Source: an uncultured bacterium
GTDB taxonomy: Bacteria; Pseudomonadota; Alphaproteobacteria; Rhodospirillales; Rhodospirillaceae
DNA: 57,454 bases
NCBI GenBank assembly: GCA_903888485.1
Contig: CAISTS010000014.1
Span: 1-57,454, forward strand
Direction: 5' to 3'
Of the stretch, positions 31,453 to 39,323 are shown piece after piece. The notes under the pieces are model-generated. The model saw only the letters and a list, made by a program, of their open reading frames with translations. It did not search any database and was not told the origin of the DNA. A program made the position numbers and the translations under genes. The first letter of the stretch is position 1. Each line of letters opens with the position of its first letter.

Positions 31453-32616
31453 CTATTTTCGCGCCGTTGCGGGGGCGGGCAGATAGCGGCGGTGATAGCG
31501 CCGCCCGAGGGCCGTCAGGATCTCGTAGCCGATGGTGCCAGAATCGCGGGCCAGGTCGTCGACGCTCTGGCGCGCGCCGATGATGTCGATCATGGCGCCG
31601 GGACCGAGGGCAGAATCGGGGACATTGGAGACGTCAAAAGTGGTCAGGTCCATCGATACCCGGCCCGCCACAGGCACCTTGAGCTCGTCGATATAGCCGT
31701 GCCCCGCCACACCCCACGACCGCAGCAGACCATCGGCATAACCCATTGAAACCGTTGCCAGTTTCGCTCCGTCAGGAGCCTGGAAAGTGGCACCATATCC
31801 AACGGGCGCGGCAGCGTCAACGCGCCGGACCTGCAGGATTTTGGCCTGCAAGCGCACCACGGGAATCATTGGGTTTGCCGTCGCCGGCGTGGGATTCACG
31901 CCGTACAGCGCCGCTCCGGGACGGGCGAGCTGGAAGTGGAAGGCGGGGCCCAGGAAGAGCCCCGAGGAGTTGACCAGCGACCCCTTGGCGTCGGCGAACT
32001 TGAGGCGAAAGCGCGCCAACGCGCCGTCAAAACGCTCGAGCTGAGCAGCATTCAGCGGATGGCTCGGGGTCTCGGCCACGGCCAGATGGCTCATCAAGGC
32101 GAGCGGCGTCAGGCCGGCGAAGCCTTCAGGGTCATTCAGCAGGGTGGTGAACTCAGCAGCGGTGAGACCCAGCCGGTTCATGCCGGTGTCCACCTGCACC
32201 AGGCTTTCCATCAGCACGTCACTGGCCGTGGCAAAGCGGCCCCAGGCCTTGACCTGTGCGGGCGTGCTCAGCACCGGAATGAGGCGAAGGCTTGCGAAGT
32301 CGCGCTCGGTGCCGGGGTTCGGGCCATGCATGACGACGATGCGCGGGGCCGGGCCGGTGACCTGACGCAAGGCAACGCCTTCGTCGAGGTGGGCGACATA
32401 GAAGGTCGCACAACCGGCCGCCTGAAGGGCGCGCGCCACGGGTTCCAGCCCCAGCCCATAGGCGCCGGCCTTGACCACGGCGCCCATGTCGGCGCCGGGG
32501 GCCTTGCGCTTTAGCACCCGCCAATTCTCGACCAGCGCCGCAAGATCGATGGTCAGAAGGGCGCCGGTGCGGTCTTCAGGGCGGGAGGAGAGGGCAGGGG
32601 GGCGGGACTCGGCCAT
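31453..32616 (-). CDS. alr: Alanine racemase
   Basis: PLP enzyme making D-alanine for peptidoglycan. The 387-aa protein has the PLP-lysine in AVVKAGAYGLG (near residue 49) and the catalytic Tyr region in the C-terminal half (APVGYGATFQAP). The residue two after the Lys is Gly where most homologs have Asp. ATG 32616 is preferred because AGGCGG precedes it; the ATG at 32631 has no ribosome binding site. It follows dnaB by 54 bases. Confidence 0.94.
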   Translation of the reverse strand: MAESRPPALSSRPEDRTGALLTIDLAALVENWRVLKRKAPGADMGAVVKAGAYGLGLEPVARALQAAGCATFYVAHLDEGVALRQVTGPAPRIVVMHGPNPGTERDFASLRLIPVLSTPAQVKAWGRFATASDVLMESLVQVDTGMNRLGLTAAEFTTLLNDPEGFAGLTPLALMSHLAVAETPSHPLNAAQLERFDGALARFRLKFADAKGSLVNSSGLFLGPAFHFQLARPGAALYGVNPTPATANPMIPVVRLQAKILQVRRVDAAAPVGYGATFQAPDGAKLATVSMGYADGLLRSWGVAGHGYIDELKVPVAGRVSMDLTTFDVSNVPDSALGPGAMIDIIGARQSVDDLARDSGTIGYEILTALGRRYHRRYLPAPATARK

Positions 32617-32670
32617 GCGCCGCCTAAACATCAGAAAACTAAGGCCCGATCAAGGCGTTTACGCGCGTCC

Positions 32671-34182
32671 CTAACCGAACGGCTCCGGCAACTGGGAGTC
32701 GTCGATGTGGTCGCTGAAGTGGGTGTAATCGGCCTCGAAGTGGAGTTTTACCGTGCCGATGGGGCCGTGGCGCTGCTTGGCCACCAGCACTTCCGCAATG
32801 TTGTGGGCGAGGTTGCAGCGCTCGAGCCATTTGGTGTGGCGCTCGGCGAAGCGGTCGCTGGTCTCCTCGGGCTTCTGCGACGGCTCGGCGCGCTCGAGGT
32901 AGTACTGCTCGCGGTAGACGAACATGACCACGTCCGAGTCCTGCTCGATGGTGCCCGACTCACGCAAGTCGGAGAGCTGCGGGCGCTTATCCTCGCGCTG
33001 TTCGACGGCGCGGCTGAGCTGCGAGAGCGCCAGCACCGGCACCTTCAAATCTTTCGCCAGGGCCTTGAGGCCGCGCGTGATAGCCGAGATTTCCTGCACG
33101 CGGTTCTCGCTGCGCTCGCCGCGCGCGGGCGAAATGAGCTGCAGATAGTCGATGACGATCAGGCCAAGGCCGGCGGGGTTGGTGCGCGCAAGACGCCGGC
33201 AACGTGTGCGGATGGTCGAGACGGTCACACCCGGCGTGTCGTCGATGAACAGCGGCAGGTTGCCGAGTTCCTGGGTCGCGGTCACGAGGCGCGGGAAATC
33301 GTCGTTGGAGAGCCCGCCTGTTCTAATAGCGTGGCTGTTGATCTTCGAGCGTTCGGCCAGGATGCGCATGGCCAACTGCTCGGATGACATTTCGAGCGAG
33401 AAGAAGGCCACCTGCTTGCCGCGTTCGGTCGCGTCCTCGGTCGCGTGGTAATGGCGCGCGGCGTTGAAGGCGATGGTCGTCGCCAACGCGGTTTTGCCCA
33501 TGCTGGGACGCCCAGCGAGGATCAGAAGATCGGACTTATGCAGGCCGCCCAGTTTCTTGTCGAGATCGCGCAGGCCCGTGGTGACGCCGGCCAGCGCGCC
33601 TTCGCGCCGGTGCGCCGCCTCGGCCAGATCGAGGGCAATGCTGAGCGCCGAACCGAAGCTGCGGAAGCCGCCTTCAAGCTGGCTTTCGCTGGCCAGGTTG
33701 AAGAGTTTCTGTTCGGCATCGCCGATCTGATCCATGGCCGATTCATCGGGCTGCGAATCAAAGGCGTCGTTGACCATGGTCTCGCCAAGCTCGATGAGCT
33801 CGCGGCGCAGGAACAGGTCGTAGATCAGCTTGCCGTAGTCGCTGGCGTTGATGACGGTGACCGCGGACCCTGCGAGGCCCGCGAGATACTTGATGCCGCC
33901 CGCGGCGACGATGAGATCGTCGCGCTCCAGGTACGTCTTCAGCGTCACCGGGTTGGCCTGATGGCCCTGCTCCAACAACTTCGAGACCGCGAGATAGACG
34001 CGCCCGTTCACCGGGTCGGCGAAATGCTCGGGGGCAAGGAATTCGCTGACGCGCTCGAAGGCGCGGTTGTTCATGAGAATCGCGCCAAGAAGCGCGCGTT
34101 CCGCCTCATAGTTGTGGGGCGGAGTGCGAAGGATATCCCCGGCGGACTCGGCCGGATCGACAGCGCGGACAGGTGATGACAT
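32671..34182 (-). CDS. dnaB: Replicative DNA helicase DnaB
   Basis: Hexameric helicase of the replication fork. The 503-aa protein has the N-terminal DnaB domain (residues about 20-125, beginning PPHNYEAERALLGAILMNN), a linker, and the RecA-like motor with Walker A AGRPSMGKTA near residue 222, VIDYLQLI as Walker B and LSQLSRAVEQREDKRP. No intein is present. It heads the operon that runs to the SDR gene at 25606. Confidence 0.97.
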   Translation of the reverse strand: MSSPVRAVDPAESAGDILRTPPHNYEAERALLGAILMNNRAFERVSEFLAPEHFADPVNGRVYLAVSKLLEQGHQANPVTLKTYLERDDLIVAAGGIKYLAGLAGSAVTVINASDYGKLIYDLFLRRELIELGETMVNDAFDSQPDESAMDQIGDAEQKLFNLASESQLEGGFRSFGSALSIALDLAEAAHRREGALAGVTTGLRDLDKKLGGLHKSDLLILAGRPSMGKTALATTIAFNAARHYHATEDATERGKQVAFFSLEMSSEQLAMRILAERSKINSHAIRTGGLSNDDFPRLVTATQELGNLPLFIDDTPGVTVSTIRTRCRRLARTNPAGLGLIVIDYLQLISPARGERSENRVQEISAITRGLKALAKDLKVPVLALSQLSRAVEQREDKRPQLSDLRESGTIEQDSDVVMFVYREQYYLERAEPSQKPEETSDRFAERHTKWLERCNLAHNIAEVLVAKQRHGPIGTVKLHFEADYTHFSDHIDDSQLPEPFG

Positions 34183-34238
34183 GGGCGGACCTTAATAGGT
34201 CTGGAGCCAATTGACTGAATCTATCTGAATTCTAAAAA

Positions 34239-34267
34239 CGGGGATAAGGGTCAAAAGTTGGGGATAA
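34239..34267 (-). promoter_or_regulatory. Two DnaA-box-like sites upstream of dnaB
   Basis: On the minus strand TTATCCCCA (34267-34259) and TTATCCCCG (34247-34239) lie in direct orientation exactly 20 bp apart. They differ from the DnaA box TTATCCACA by one and two bases. A TTGACC (-35-like) lies between them. The first overlaps the 3' end of the dioxygenase gene. Confidence 0.4.
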
Positions 34268-35048
34268 CTTTCTCGTCGCCGCCCACCAATACGCTCATCA
34301 TGGAGATTGCTCCGCCATCCGCGTCGTTAAATATGGTTACCGGTTCACCCTGTGCCTGCAGCGCCAGGACGTAGAGTAGCGGCAGGTAGTGCTCCGGTGT
34401 CGGCACCGCCAGCGCCGCCTCGGGATCCAGCTTTGCAATGTCCATGAGCGCGGCGTGATCGCGCGCAGCGATGCGCTGCTTGACGGCGGCGTTGAAGCGC
34501 GCGCCCGCAGCATCCATGCGCGGGTTGCCGCCGCGCCAGTAACGCAGGTTGTGCACGACGTTGCCGGTGCCGAGGATCAGCACGCCTTCGTCGCGCAAGG
34601 GAGCGAGGCGTTGGCCGATGCCGTAGTGCGTGGCCGGGGTCTCGCCCAGCGGCAACGAAATCTGAACGACGGGAATGTCGGCGTCAGGGTACATCGCTAC
34701 GAGCACACTCCACGCGCCGTGATCGAGCCCGCGCGCGGGATCGAGTTGCACAGGTGTCGGCGCAAGAAGATCGGCGATGCGTCGGGCCAGGGTCGGATCA
34801 CCGGGCGCAGGATAATGCACGTCGAACAGGGCCTGCGGAAAACCGCCGAAGTCATAGATCATCGGCGGTGCGGCCGATGCGGTAACGGCGATGCCTCGCG
34901 TCTCCCAATGGGCCGAAATGCACAAGATCGCGCGCGGGCGCGGCAGGCGTGCGCCCATCGCGGCCCAGCTACGCCGCCACGCGTTGTCTTCGATGGCGTT
35001 CATCGGCGAGCCGTGGCCAAGAAAGAGGGCCGGCATTCGACTATTCAT
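34251..35048 (-). CDS. ygiD: DODA-type (class III) extradiol ring-cleavage dioxygenase
   Basis: A 265-aa YgiD/4,5-DOPA-dioxygenase-like protein. The metal ligands are in LFLGHGSPMN (near residue 12), CISAHWETRG (near 46) and NVVHNLRYW (near 165); a further conserved His is in GLDHGAWSVL. Class III enzymes use a non-haem metal to open catechol-type rings. E. coli YgiD accepts L-DOPA, but the physiological substrate here is unknown. It is monocistronic, with possible tandem operators before its start. Confidence 0.88.
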   Translation of the reverse strand: MNSRMPALFLGHGSPMNAIEDNAWRRSWAAMGARLPRPRAILCISAHWETRGIAVTASAAPPMIYDFGGFPQALFDVHYPAPGDPTLARRIADLLAPTPVQLDPARGLDHGAWSVLVAMYPDADIPVVQISLPLGETPATHYGIGQRLAPLRDEGVLILGTGNVVHNLRYWRGGNPRMDAAGARFNAAVKQRIAARDHAALMDIAKLDPEAALAVPTPEHYLPLLYVLALQAQGEPVTIFNDADGGAISMMSVLVGGDEKVIPNF

Positions 35049-35066
35049 GACCTCTCCTTACACGCG

Positions 35067-35103
35067 ACATATGTGCACGATGAACCTCATATATGTACGC
35101 GAT
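35067..35103 (-). promoter_or_regulatory. Tandem near-repeats upstream of the dioxygenase gene
   Basis: ACATATGTGCACGAT (35067-35081) and ATATATGTACGCGAT (35089-35103) match at 12 of 15 positions with a 22-bp period, about two helical turns. Each carries a short palindrome (ACATATGT, CATATATG). They begin 19 bases upstream of the dioxygenase start, suitable for an operator. Confidence 0.35.
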
Positions 35104-35226
35104 CATACTTTGGCCTCGGTTTGGCGGAAATTTTGCCGCTTTCACCCCCTACATCCGGTACTAGGAGGCGCAGCAGTCTGCAGTCGTTCTTCGCAGCGCG
35201 CCGATTATTTTAGTGGAGGTATCGGT

Positions 35227-35535
35227 ATGTCGGATTCCAATAGTCTCATCGGACGCGTTGCGGCCCTGGTATTTTTTCTGGCTGTCGGCGCCGGTGTGTA
35301 CGGCTTTATGGCCCACGGTGACGTCAAAGTGATGGAACAGCGCCTTGCCGCCGTCGAGCAAGAGCGGAACACGCTGAAAAGTGAACTGATGGCCACGGAA
35401 AAGACCGTGCTGTCCAACTCCAGCGCCGTAAAGACGTGTACGGCCGAACTCGCGACCTTCAAGAAGAGCGCGGCGGTCGAAGACACGGACAAGGACAGCA
35501 AGGGCGCCAAAACCAAGTCACCGCGCGCGCTCTAA
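35227..35535 (+). CDS. Small membrane-anchored coiled-coil protein, paralog 1
   Basis: A 102-aa protein with a short polar start, one membrane span (VAALVFFLAVGAGVYGF, residues about 11-27), and a charged, Leu/Glu-rich coiled-coil segment (VMEQRLAAVEQERNTLKSEL). It has a single Cys in VKTCTAEL and a basic tail. It shares its layout and the phrase AGVYGF with the gene at 35848, so the two are tandem paralogs. The family is unrecognised. GGAGG at 35215-35219 supports this start. Its own terminator follows the stop. Confidence 0.72.
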   Translation: MSDSNSLIGRVAALVFFLAVGAGVYGFMAHGDVKVMEQRLAAVEQERNTLKSELMATEKTVLSNSSAVKTCTAELATFKKSAAVEDTDKDSKGAKTKSPRAL

Positions 35536-35559
35536 CGCCGGCCGCTTAATTCCCGCCAG

Positions 35560-35598
35560 ACCCGTCCGGCCCCCTGTCGCCGGACGGGTTTTTCGTTT
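35560..35598 (+). terminator. Rho-independent terminator of paralog 1
   Basis: ACCCGTCCGGC (35560-35570) pairs perfectly with GCCGGACGGGT (35579-35589) around an 8-base loop, followed by TTTTCGTTTT. Confidence 0.88.
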
Positions 35599-35755
35599 TG
35601 CTGCAATGCCGTATCGCAACCCGCACCAGCTCATAAGGCCATTTGATCCTTGCTTTTTTGGGGCGTTTCGGGGGAAATCATGTATCCTTACGTGTAAATC
35701 CCCGGTTGGACCCACGCGGCGCCGGGGTCTAGCGAGCCATGTCTGGGTTCGTTGG

Positions 35756-35781
35756 GGAACGGAACGGATACGAACCCTGTT
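35756..35781 (+). promoter_or_regulatory. Possible EcfG-type (general stress) promoter of paralog 2
   Basis: GGAAC (35756-35760) followed after 17 bases by TGTT (35778-35781) matches the GGAAC -35 and the GTT core of the alphaproteobacterial EcfG -10 (CGTT is more usual). Start would lie about 60 bases before the ATG. A second overlapping GGAAC at 35761 shows how easily such motifs arise. Confidence 0.3.
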
Positions 35782-35847
35782 GTGGTGAGGCCGGTAGGGG
35801 GGGATGAAAATGTGGGGAGGCCTCAACTCAATGAGGAGCAATCAACT

Positions 35848-36117
35848 ATGGCCCGTTTTGTCGCTCTTGCCATTCTGCTAGCCATCGCCGCCGGCGTGTA
35901 CGGCTTCATCCAGCGCTCGAATGTCACCGCCGCGCAGATGCAGATCGCCAACCTGAACACCGAACTGGAAAAGTGGAAGACCAGCACCAAGCAATACCAG
36001 GACGTCAGCAAGACTGCTTCCACGGACCTGCAATCCTGCCGCGCTCAGGTGACCGAGATCACCACCCAGCTCGAAGCGGCCACCGCCGCTATGAAGAAGC
36101 CGGCCGGCCGCCGCTAA
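35848..36117 (+). CDS. Small membrane-anchored coiled-coil protein, paralog 2
   Basis: An 89-aa protein: an N-terminal span (FVALAILLAIAAGVYGF) directly after the start, then a coiled-coil-like segment (MQIANLNTELEKWKTS) and a Gln/Thr/Ala-rich region with one Cys (LQSCRAQV) at the place equivalent to that of paralog 1. The tail is basic (KKPAGRR). It is probably periplasmic with the span as anchor. The start is fixed by GAGGAG 11 bases upstream. It ends in a strong terminator, so it is transcribed apart from uppP. Confidence 0.75.
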   Translation: MARFVALAILLAIAAGVYGFIQRSNVTAAQMQIANLNTELEKWKTSTKQYQDVSKTASTDLQSCRAQVTEITTQLEAATAAMKKPAGRR

Positions 36118-36141
36118 TCACGGCTTAAGCTTTCAAAGAAG

Positions 36142-36175
36142 GGACGGGGCGCCTCGCGCCTCGTCCTTTTCTTTT
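36142..36175 (+). terminator. Rho-independent terminator of paralog 2
   Basis: GGACGGGGCGC (36142-36152) pairs along its whole length, with one G-U pair, with GCGCCTCGTCC (36156-36166). A CTC loop and TTTTCTTTT complete a classic terminator. Confidence 0.9.
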
Positions 36176-36252
36176 GGAATCGCGCGTAGGAACTCTGCTG
36201 CCGCTGCGCGCGTTCCGTGTGATATTCCCCCGAAGCTCACCCGAAGGCGGCG

Positions 36253-37056
36253 ATGGATCTCTATACATTCCTGATGGCGGTCGTGCTCGGCATTGTCGAG
36301 GGCGTGACCGAGTTCCTGCCCATCTCCTCGACCGGGCATCTGATCCTCGTTGAGGATCTGCTGGGCTTCGAAGGCCCGTCAGGCAACGTATTCGAGATCG
36401 TCATCCAGCTCGGCGCGATCCTGTCGGTGGTGTGGATCTACCGCCTCAAGCTGTGGAACACCGCCTTTGGACTCTTCAAGCCCGGCCCCGAGCAGCGTCT
36501 CGCATTCAACGTCGTCATCGCCTTCCTGCCGGCGGCCATTATCGGCGTGATCGCCCACGACTTCATCAAGTCGGTGCTGTTCTCGCCGTGGGTGGTGTCG
36601 GTGGCGCTAATTGTAGGCGGCTTCGCCATTCTCGCCGTCGAGCGCATCCAGAAAGACCACAGCATCAAAACGGTCGAAGACGTCTCTTACGGCCGTGCGT
36701 TTGCGGTGGGCCTCTTCCAATGCATCGCCATGATCCCGGGTGTGAGCCGCGCCGCGGCCACCATCATGGGCGCGCTTTTGGTGGGCGTCAGCCGCCCTGC
36801 GGCCGCGGAGTTCTCGTTCCTGCTCGCCATCCCGACGATGTTCGGCGCGACCTTCTACGACCTCTACAAGGCCCGCGATTCACTCACCACCGATGGCCTG
36901 GCCTTCATCGCCGTCGGTTTCGTGGTTTCGTTCATGGTGGCGCTTGTGGTGGTGAAATGGCTGATCCGCTACATCTCGGTGCACAACTTCAGCGCCTTCG
37001 CCTATTACCGCATCATCATCGGGCTGGTGATGATCGGCATTCTCCTGACGCGCTGA
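36253..37056 (+). CDS. uppP: Undecaprenyl-diphosphatase UppP (BacA)
   Basis: Inner-membrane enzyme that recycles undecaprenyl pyrophosphate to the monophosphate carrier for peptidoglycan; gives bacitracin resistance. The 267-aa protein has about eight spans, motif 1 EGVTEFLPISSTGHLIL (near residue 17) and motif 2 PGVSRAAATIMGALL (near residue 162). It is monocistronic and converges on the WD40 gene. A weak hairpin CGGCGAA/TTCGCCG at 37076-37100 lies between the two but lacks a T-run. Confidence 0.95.
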   Translation: MDLYTFLMAVVLGIVEGVTEFLPISSTGHLILVEDLLGFEGPSGNVFEIVIQLGAILSVVWIYRLKLWNTAFGLFKPGPEQRLAFNVVIAFLPAAIIGVIAHDFIKSVLFSPWVVSVALIVGGFAILAVERIQKDHSIKTVEDVSYGRAFAVGLFQCIAMIPGVSRAAATIMGALLVGVSRPAAAEFSFLLAIPTMFGATFYDLYKARDSLTTDGLAFIAVGFVVSFMVALVVVKWLIRYISVHNFSAFAYYRIIIGLVMIGILLTR

Positions 37057-37110
37057 TTTTTGGTCGCATTTTCTGCGGCGAACCGGGAACCACTTCGCCG
37101 GAAAAGGCTC

Positions 37111-38151
37111 CTAAGCGGGCCGGAAATCGGCGACGTGTACGTCGCCCTTCTCGGTGCCGGCGAGCAGCTGATCGCCGTCGGGATTCCAAGCCAAACATGT
37201 GACCGCGTTGCCGTTCGGCTTCATCACCAGTCGCACGCCGGCGCCCGGTTGGCCGATCATCAGCGCGCCGTTCTCGAAGCCGGCCGCGAAGACATCGTGG
37301 ATCGGATGGGCCGCGACGGCGGTGACAAAGGCATCGCCCGCGCCGCCGAATTCAGTCGGCGCCTTGCCCATGGGGCCGCCGCCGGTGAAGGGCCAGCAGA
37401 TGACGCGCTCGGAACCGCCGGTCGCGAGGATGTGGCCGCGGCGTGAGAACGCCATGGAGCGGATCTTGGTGCCGTAGCCGGTCATGCGCATGTGCTCGCC
37501 GTCGGACAGACGCCAGCCGTGCAGCGCGTTCTCCTGCATGGTCGTCAGCACATAATCGCCGTCCGGCGACCAAATAACCTGCAGGTGCGAGCCCTTCCAC
37601 TCGAGGCGCACCGGTTCGGCGCTTTGTGACGCCAGCCACCAGAGGCTGACGCCGTCATAGTGTGTCACCGCGAGACGCTTGCCCTTGGAGTTGATGGCAA
37701 GGCCACCGACGGAGGTGGGATGCGTGAGCTTGCGCGGCTCACCGCCCTTCTTGCCGAGCACGAACACGTCTTTTCCGGAGGCATAAGCGCGGATGCCGCT
37801 ACCGGCATGAGCGGTCACATGATCGACCCAGCGGTTCTTCACTTCGGCGACGATTTGCGGTTCTTCGGCGAAGGTGCAACGCACCAGCCTGCCGTCGTCG
37901 CCGCCCGAGAGAAATGCACCCTTGTCGATATCGGCGGCGAGGCACAGTGTCGCGCCGTTGTGGGCGCGTACGGTGCGGGACTCGCCATCCAGCGTTTCGC
38001 TGTCGATCAGGCGCACCGTGCCGTCGCCCAGCGCTACGGCGAACAGGCGGCCGTTGACGGCGGCGGCGACGGCGTAGTCGCCGAAGGGGAAGGTCGCGAT
38101 GCGCCCGGTGCTGCCGCGCGGGGTGGCTGTGGCGGTGACGTTGTCGCTCAT
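37111..38151 (-). CDS. WD40 repeat protein paired with a COG0523 GTPase
   Basis: A 346-aa beta-propeller with about six to seven WD40-like blades (AVALGDGTVRLIDSETLDGE, AINSKGKRLAVTHYDGVSLW, AFSRRGHILATGGSERVICW, AWNPDGDQLLAGTEKGDVHV). No signal peptide, so cytosolic, probably a protein-binding scaffold. It starts one base after the stop of the upstream GTPase, which implies translational coupling. Similar WD40/CobW-like pairs occur in other alphaproteobacteria, but the function of the WD40 partner is not known to me. Confidence 0.82.
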   Translation of the reverse strand: MSDNVTATATPRGSTGRIATFPFGDYAVAAAVNGRLFAVALGDGTVRLIDSETLDGESRTVRAHNGATLCLAADIDKGAFLSGGDDGRLVRCTFAEEPQIVAEVKNRWVDHVTAHAGSGIRAYASGKDVFVLGKKGGEPRKLTHPTSVGGLAINSKGKRLAVTHYDGVSLWWLASQSAEPVRLEWKGSHLQVIWSPDGDYVLTTMQENALHGWRLSDGEHMRMTGYGTKIRSMAFSRRGHILATGGSERVICWPFTGGGPMGKAPTEFGGAGDAFVTAVAAHPIHDVFAAGFENGALMIGQPGAGVRLVMKPNGNAVTCLAWNPDGDQLLAGTEKGDVHVADFRPA

Positions 38152-38152
38152 G

Positions 38153-39217
38153 CTAGGCGACGCACGCCTCGAAGCCCTTCTTGAGGGCTTCGTCGTCGAG
38201 CTTGCGGCCGATGAACACAAAGCGGCTGCGGCGTTTGTCCTTGGCCGGCCAGGGGCCGGTGTAGGCGCCTTCGGAGACCATGTGCACGCCCTGGAAGACG
38301 AAGCGCTTGTCTTCCCCGGCCATGTTGAGGATGCCCTTGCAACGCAGGATGTTCTGGCCCTGATCGGCGAGGATGTCGTTGATCCAGGCATCGAACTTGG
38401 CGGCCGACAAAGGTTTCTCGCTGGTCACCGAGATGCTGCGGATGTCTTCCGCATGCATCGGGTTCACCGCACCATGATTGTGATGATGGGGGTCATGACC
38501 ATGACCATGATCGTGATGATGATGGTCGTGGTCATGGGAATGATCGTGCGTGGGATCGAACGCATGGCCATGCAGGAAGCACGGATCGAGCTCGAGGATG
38601 CGTTCGAGATCGAAGGCGCCCTTATCCAATATCTTGTCGAGGGCGATGCCGCCGCGCACGGTGTGATGGATGGTCGCGAACGGATTGAGGCTGCGCACTT
38701 TGGCTTCGATCCTCTTCAGCGCCTCGGGCGAGACCAAGTCGGTCTTGTTCAAGAGCACGATGTCGGCGAAGGCGATCTGCTCTTCGGCCTCGTTGCTGTC
38801 GGCCAGGCGCTGCTCGATGTGTTTGGCGTCGACCACGGTGACAATACTGTCGAGCCTGGTCTTTTTCTTGATGTCGTCGTCGGTGAAGAACGTCTGCGCG
38901 ACCGGAGCGGGGTCGGCAAGGCCCGTGGTCTCGACCAGGATGGCGTCGAACTTGTCCTTGCGCTTCAAGAGGCTGCCGATGATGCGGATGAGATCGCCGC
39001 GCACGGTGCAGCAGATGCAGCCGTTGTTCATCTCGAAGACTTCTTCGTCGGCGCCGACCACCAGGTCGTTGTCGATGCCGATCTCGCCGAACTCGTTGAC
39101 GATGACGGCGTACTTCTTGCCGTGATTCTCGGTCAGCACGCGGTTGAGCAAAGTGGTCTTGCCGGCGCCGAGATAGCCCGTCAGCACGGTCACGGGAATG
39201 GAAGTTGGGCCGCTCAT
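38153..39217 (-). CDS. COG0523 (CobW/ZNG1-like) metal-chaperone GTPase
   Basis: A 354-aa G3E-family GTPase. Walker A TGYLGAGKTTL lies near residue 13; metal-binding CxCC motif GCICC ends at residue 70; SKTDL-type motif reads LNKTDLV. A His/Asp-rich loop follows (HDHSHDHDHHHHDHGHGHD, around residues 240-260), then the CobW C-terminal domain. The His loop and CxCC point to zinc delivery rather than cobalt, an inference from the family. AGGAGAG precedes ATG 39217. A TATATA box at 39245-39250 could be its -10. Confidence 0.88.
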   Translation of the reverse strand: MSGPTSIPVTVLTGYLGAGKTTLLNRVLTENHGKKYAVIVNEFGEIGIDNDLVVGADEEVFEMNNGCICCTVRGDLIRIIGSLLKRKDKFDAILVETTGLADPAPVAQTFFTDDDIKKKTRLDSIVTVVDAKHIEQRLADSNEAEEQIAFADIVLLNKTDLVSPEALKRIEAKVRSLNPFATIHHTVRGGIALDKILDKGAFDLERILELDPCFLHGHAFDPTHDHSHDHDHHHHDHGHGHDPHHHNHGAVNPMHAEDIRSISVTSEKPLSAAKFDAWINDILADQGQNILRCKGILNMAGEDKRFVFQGVHMVSEGAYTGPWPAKDKRRSRFVFIGRKLDDEALKKGFEACVA

Positions 39218-39274
39218 GGCGCTCTCCTGGAAAGGGGTCGGCGATATATAGGGAGGCCGGGACCCGAAACGCAA

Positions 39275-39303
39275 CCGGCGCGGCCTTGAAAAGGCCGCGC
39301 CGG
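39275..39303 (-). terminator. Terminator of the rpsF-rpsR-rplI operon
   Basis: CCGGCGCGGCCTT (39275-39287) pairs perfectly with AAGGCCGCGCCGG (39291-39303) around a 3-base loop. On the minus strand it lies 20 bases after the rplI stop and is followed by TTGCGTTT. Confidence 0.72.
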
Positions 39304-39323
39304 GAATCTGGTATCAGAGCAAC

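Larger units (their letters stand above)
35536..35847. other. Intergenic region between the small paralogs
   Basis: About 310 bp containing the terminator of paralog 1 (35560-35598), a possible GGAAC-N17-TGTT promoter (35756-35781) and the GAGGAG ribosome binding site of paralog 2 (35832-35837). In the rest I see no gene. Confidence 0.6.

Noticed and set aside
37076..37100. Hairpin CGGCGAA/TTCGCCG as a terminator between uppP and the WD40 gene
   Set aside because: Only 7 bp with an 11-base loop and no T-run on either strand; kept only as a remark.
38465..38560. Repetitive CAT/GTG-rich tract as a possible DNA repeat
   Set aside because: It is the coding sequence of the His-rich loop of the COG0523 GTPase.
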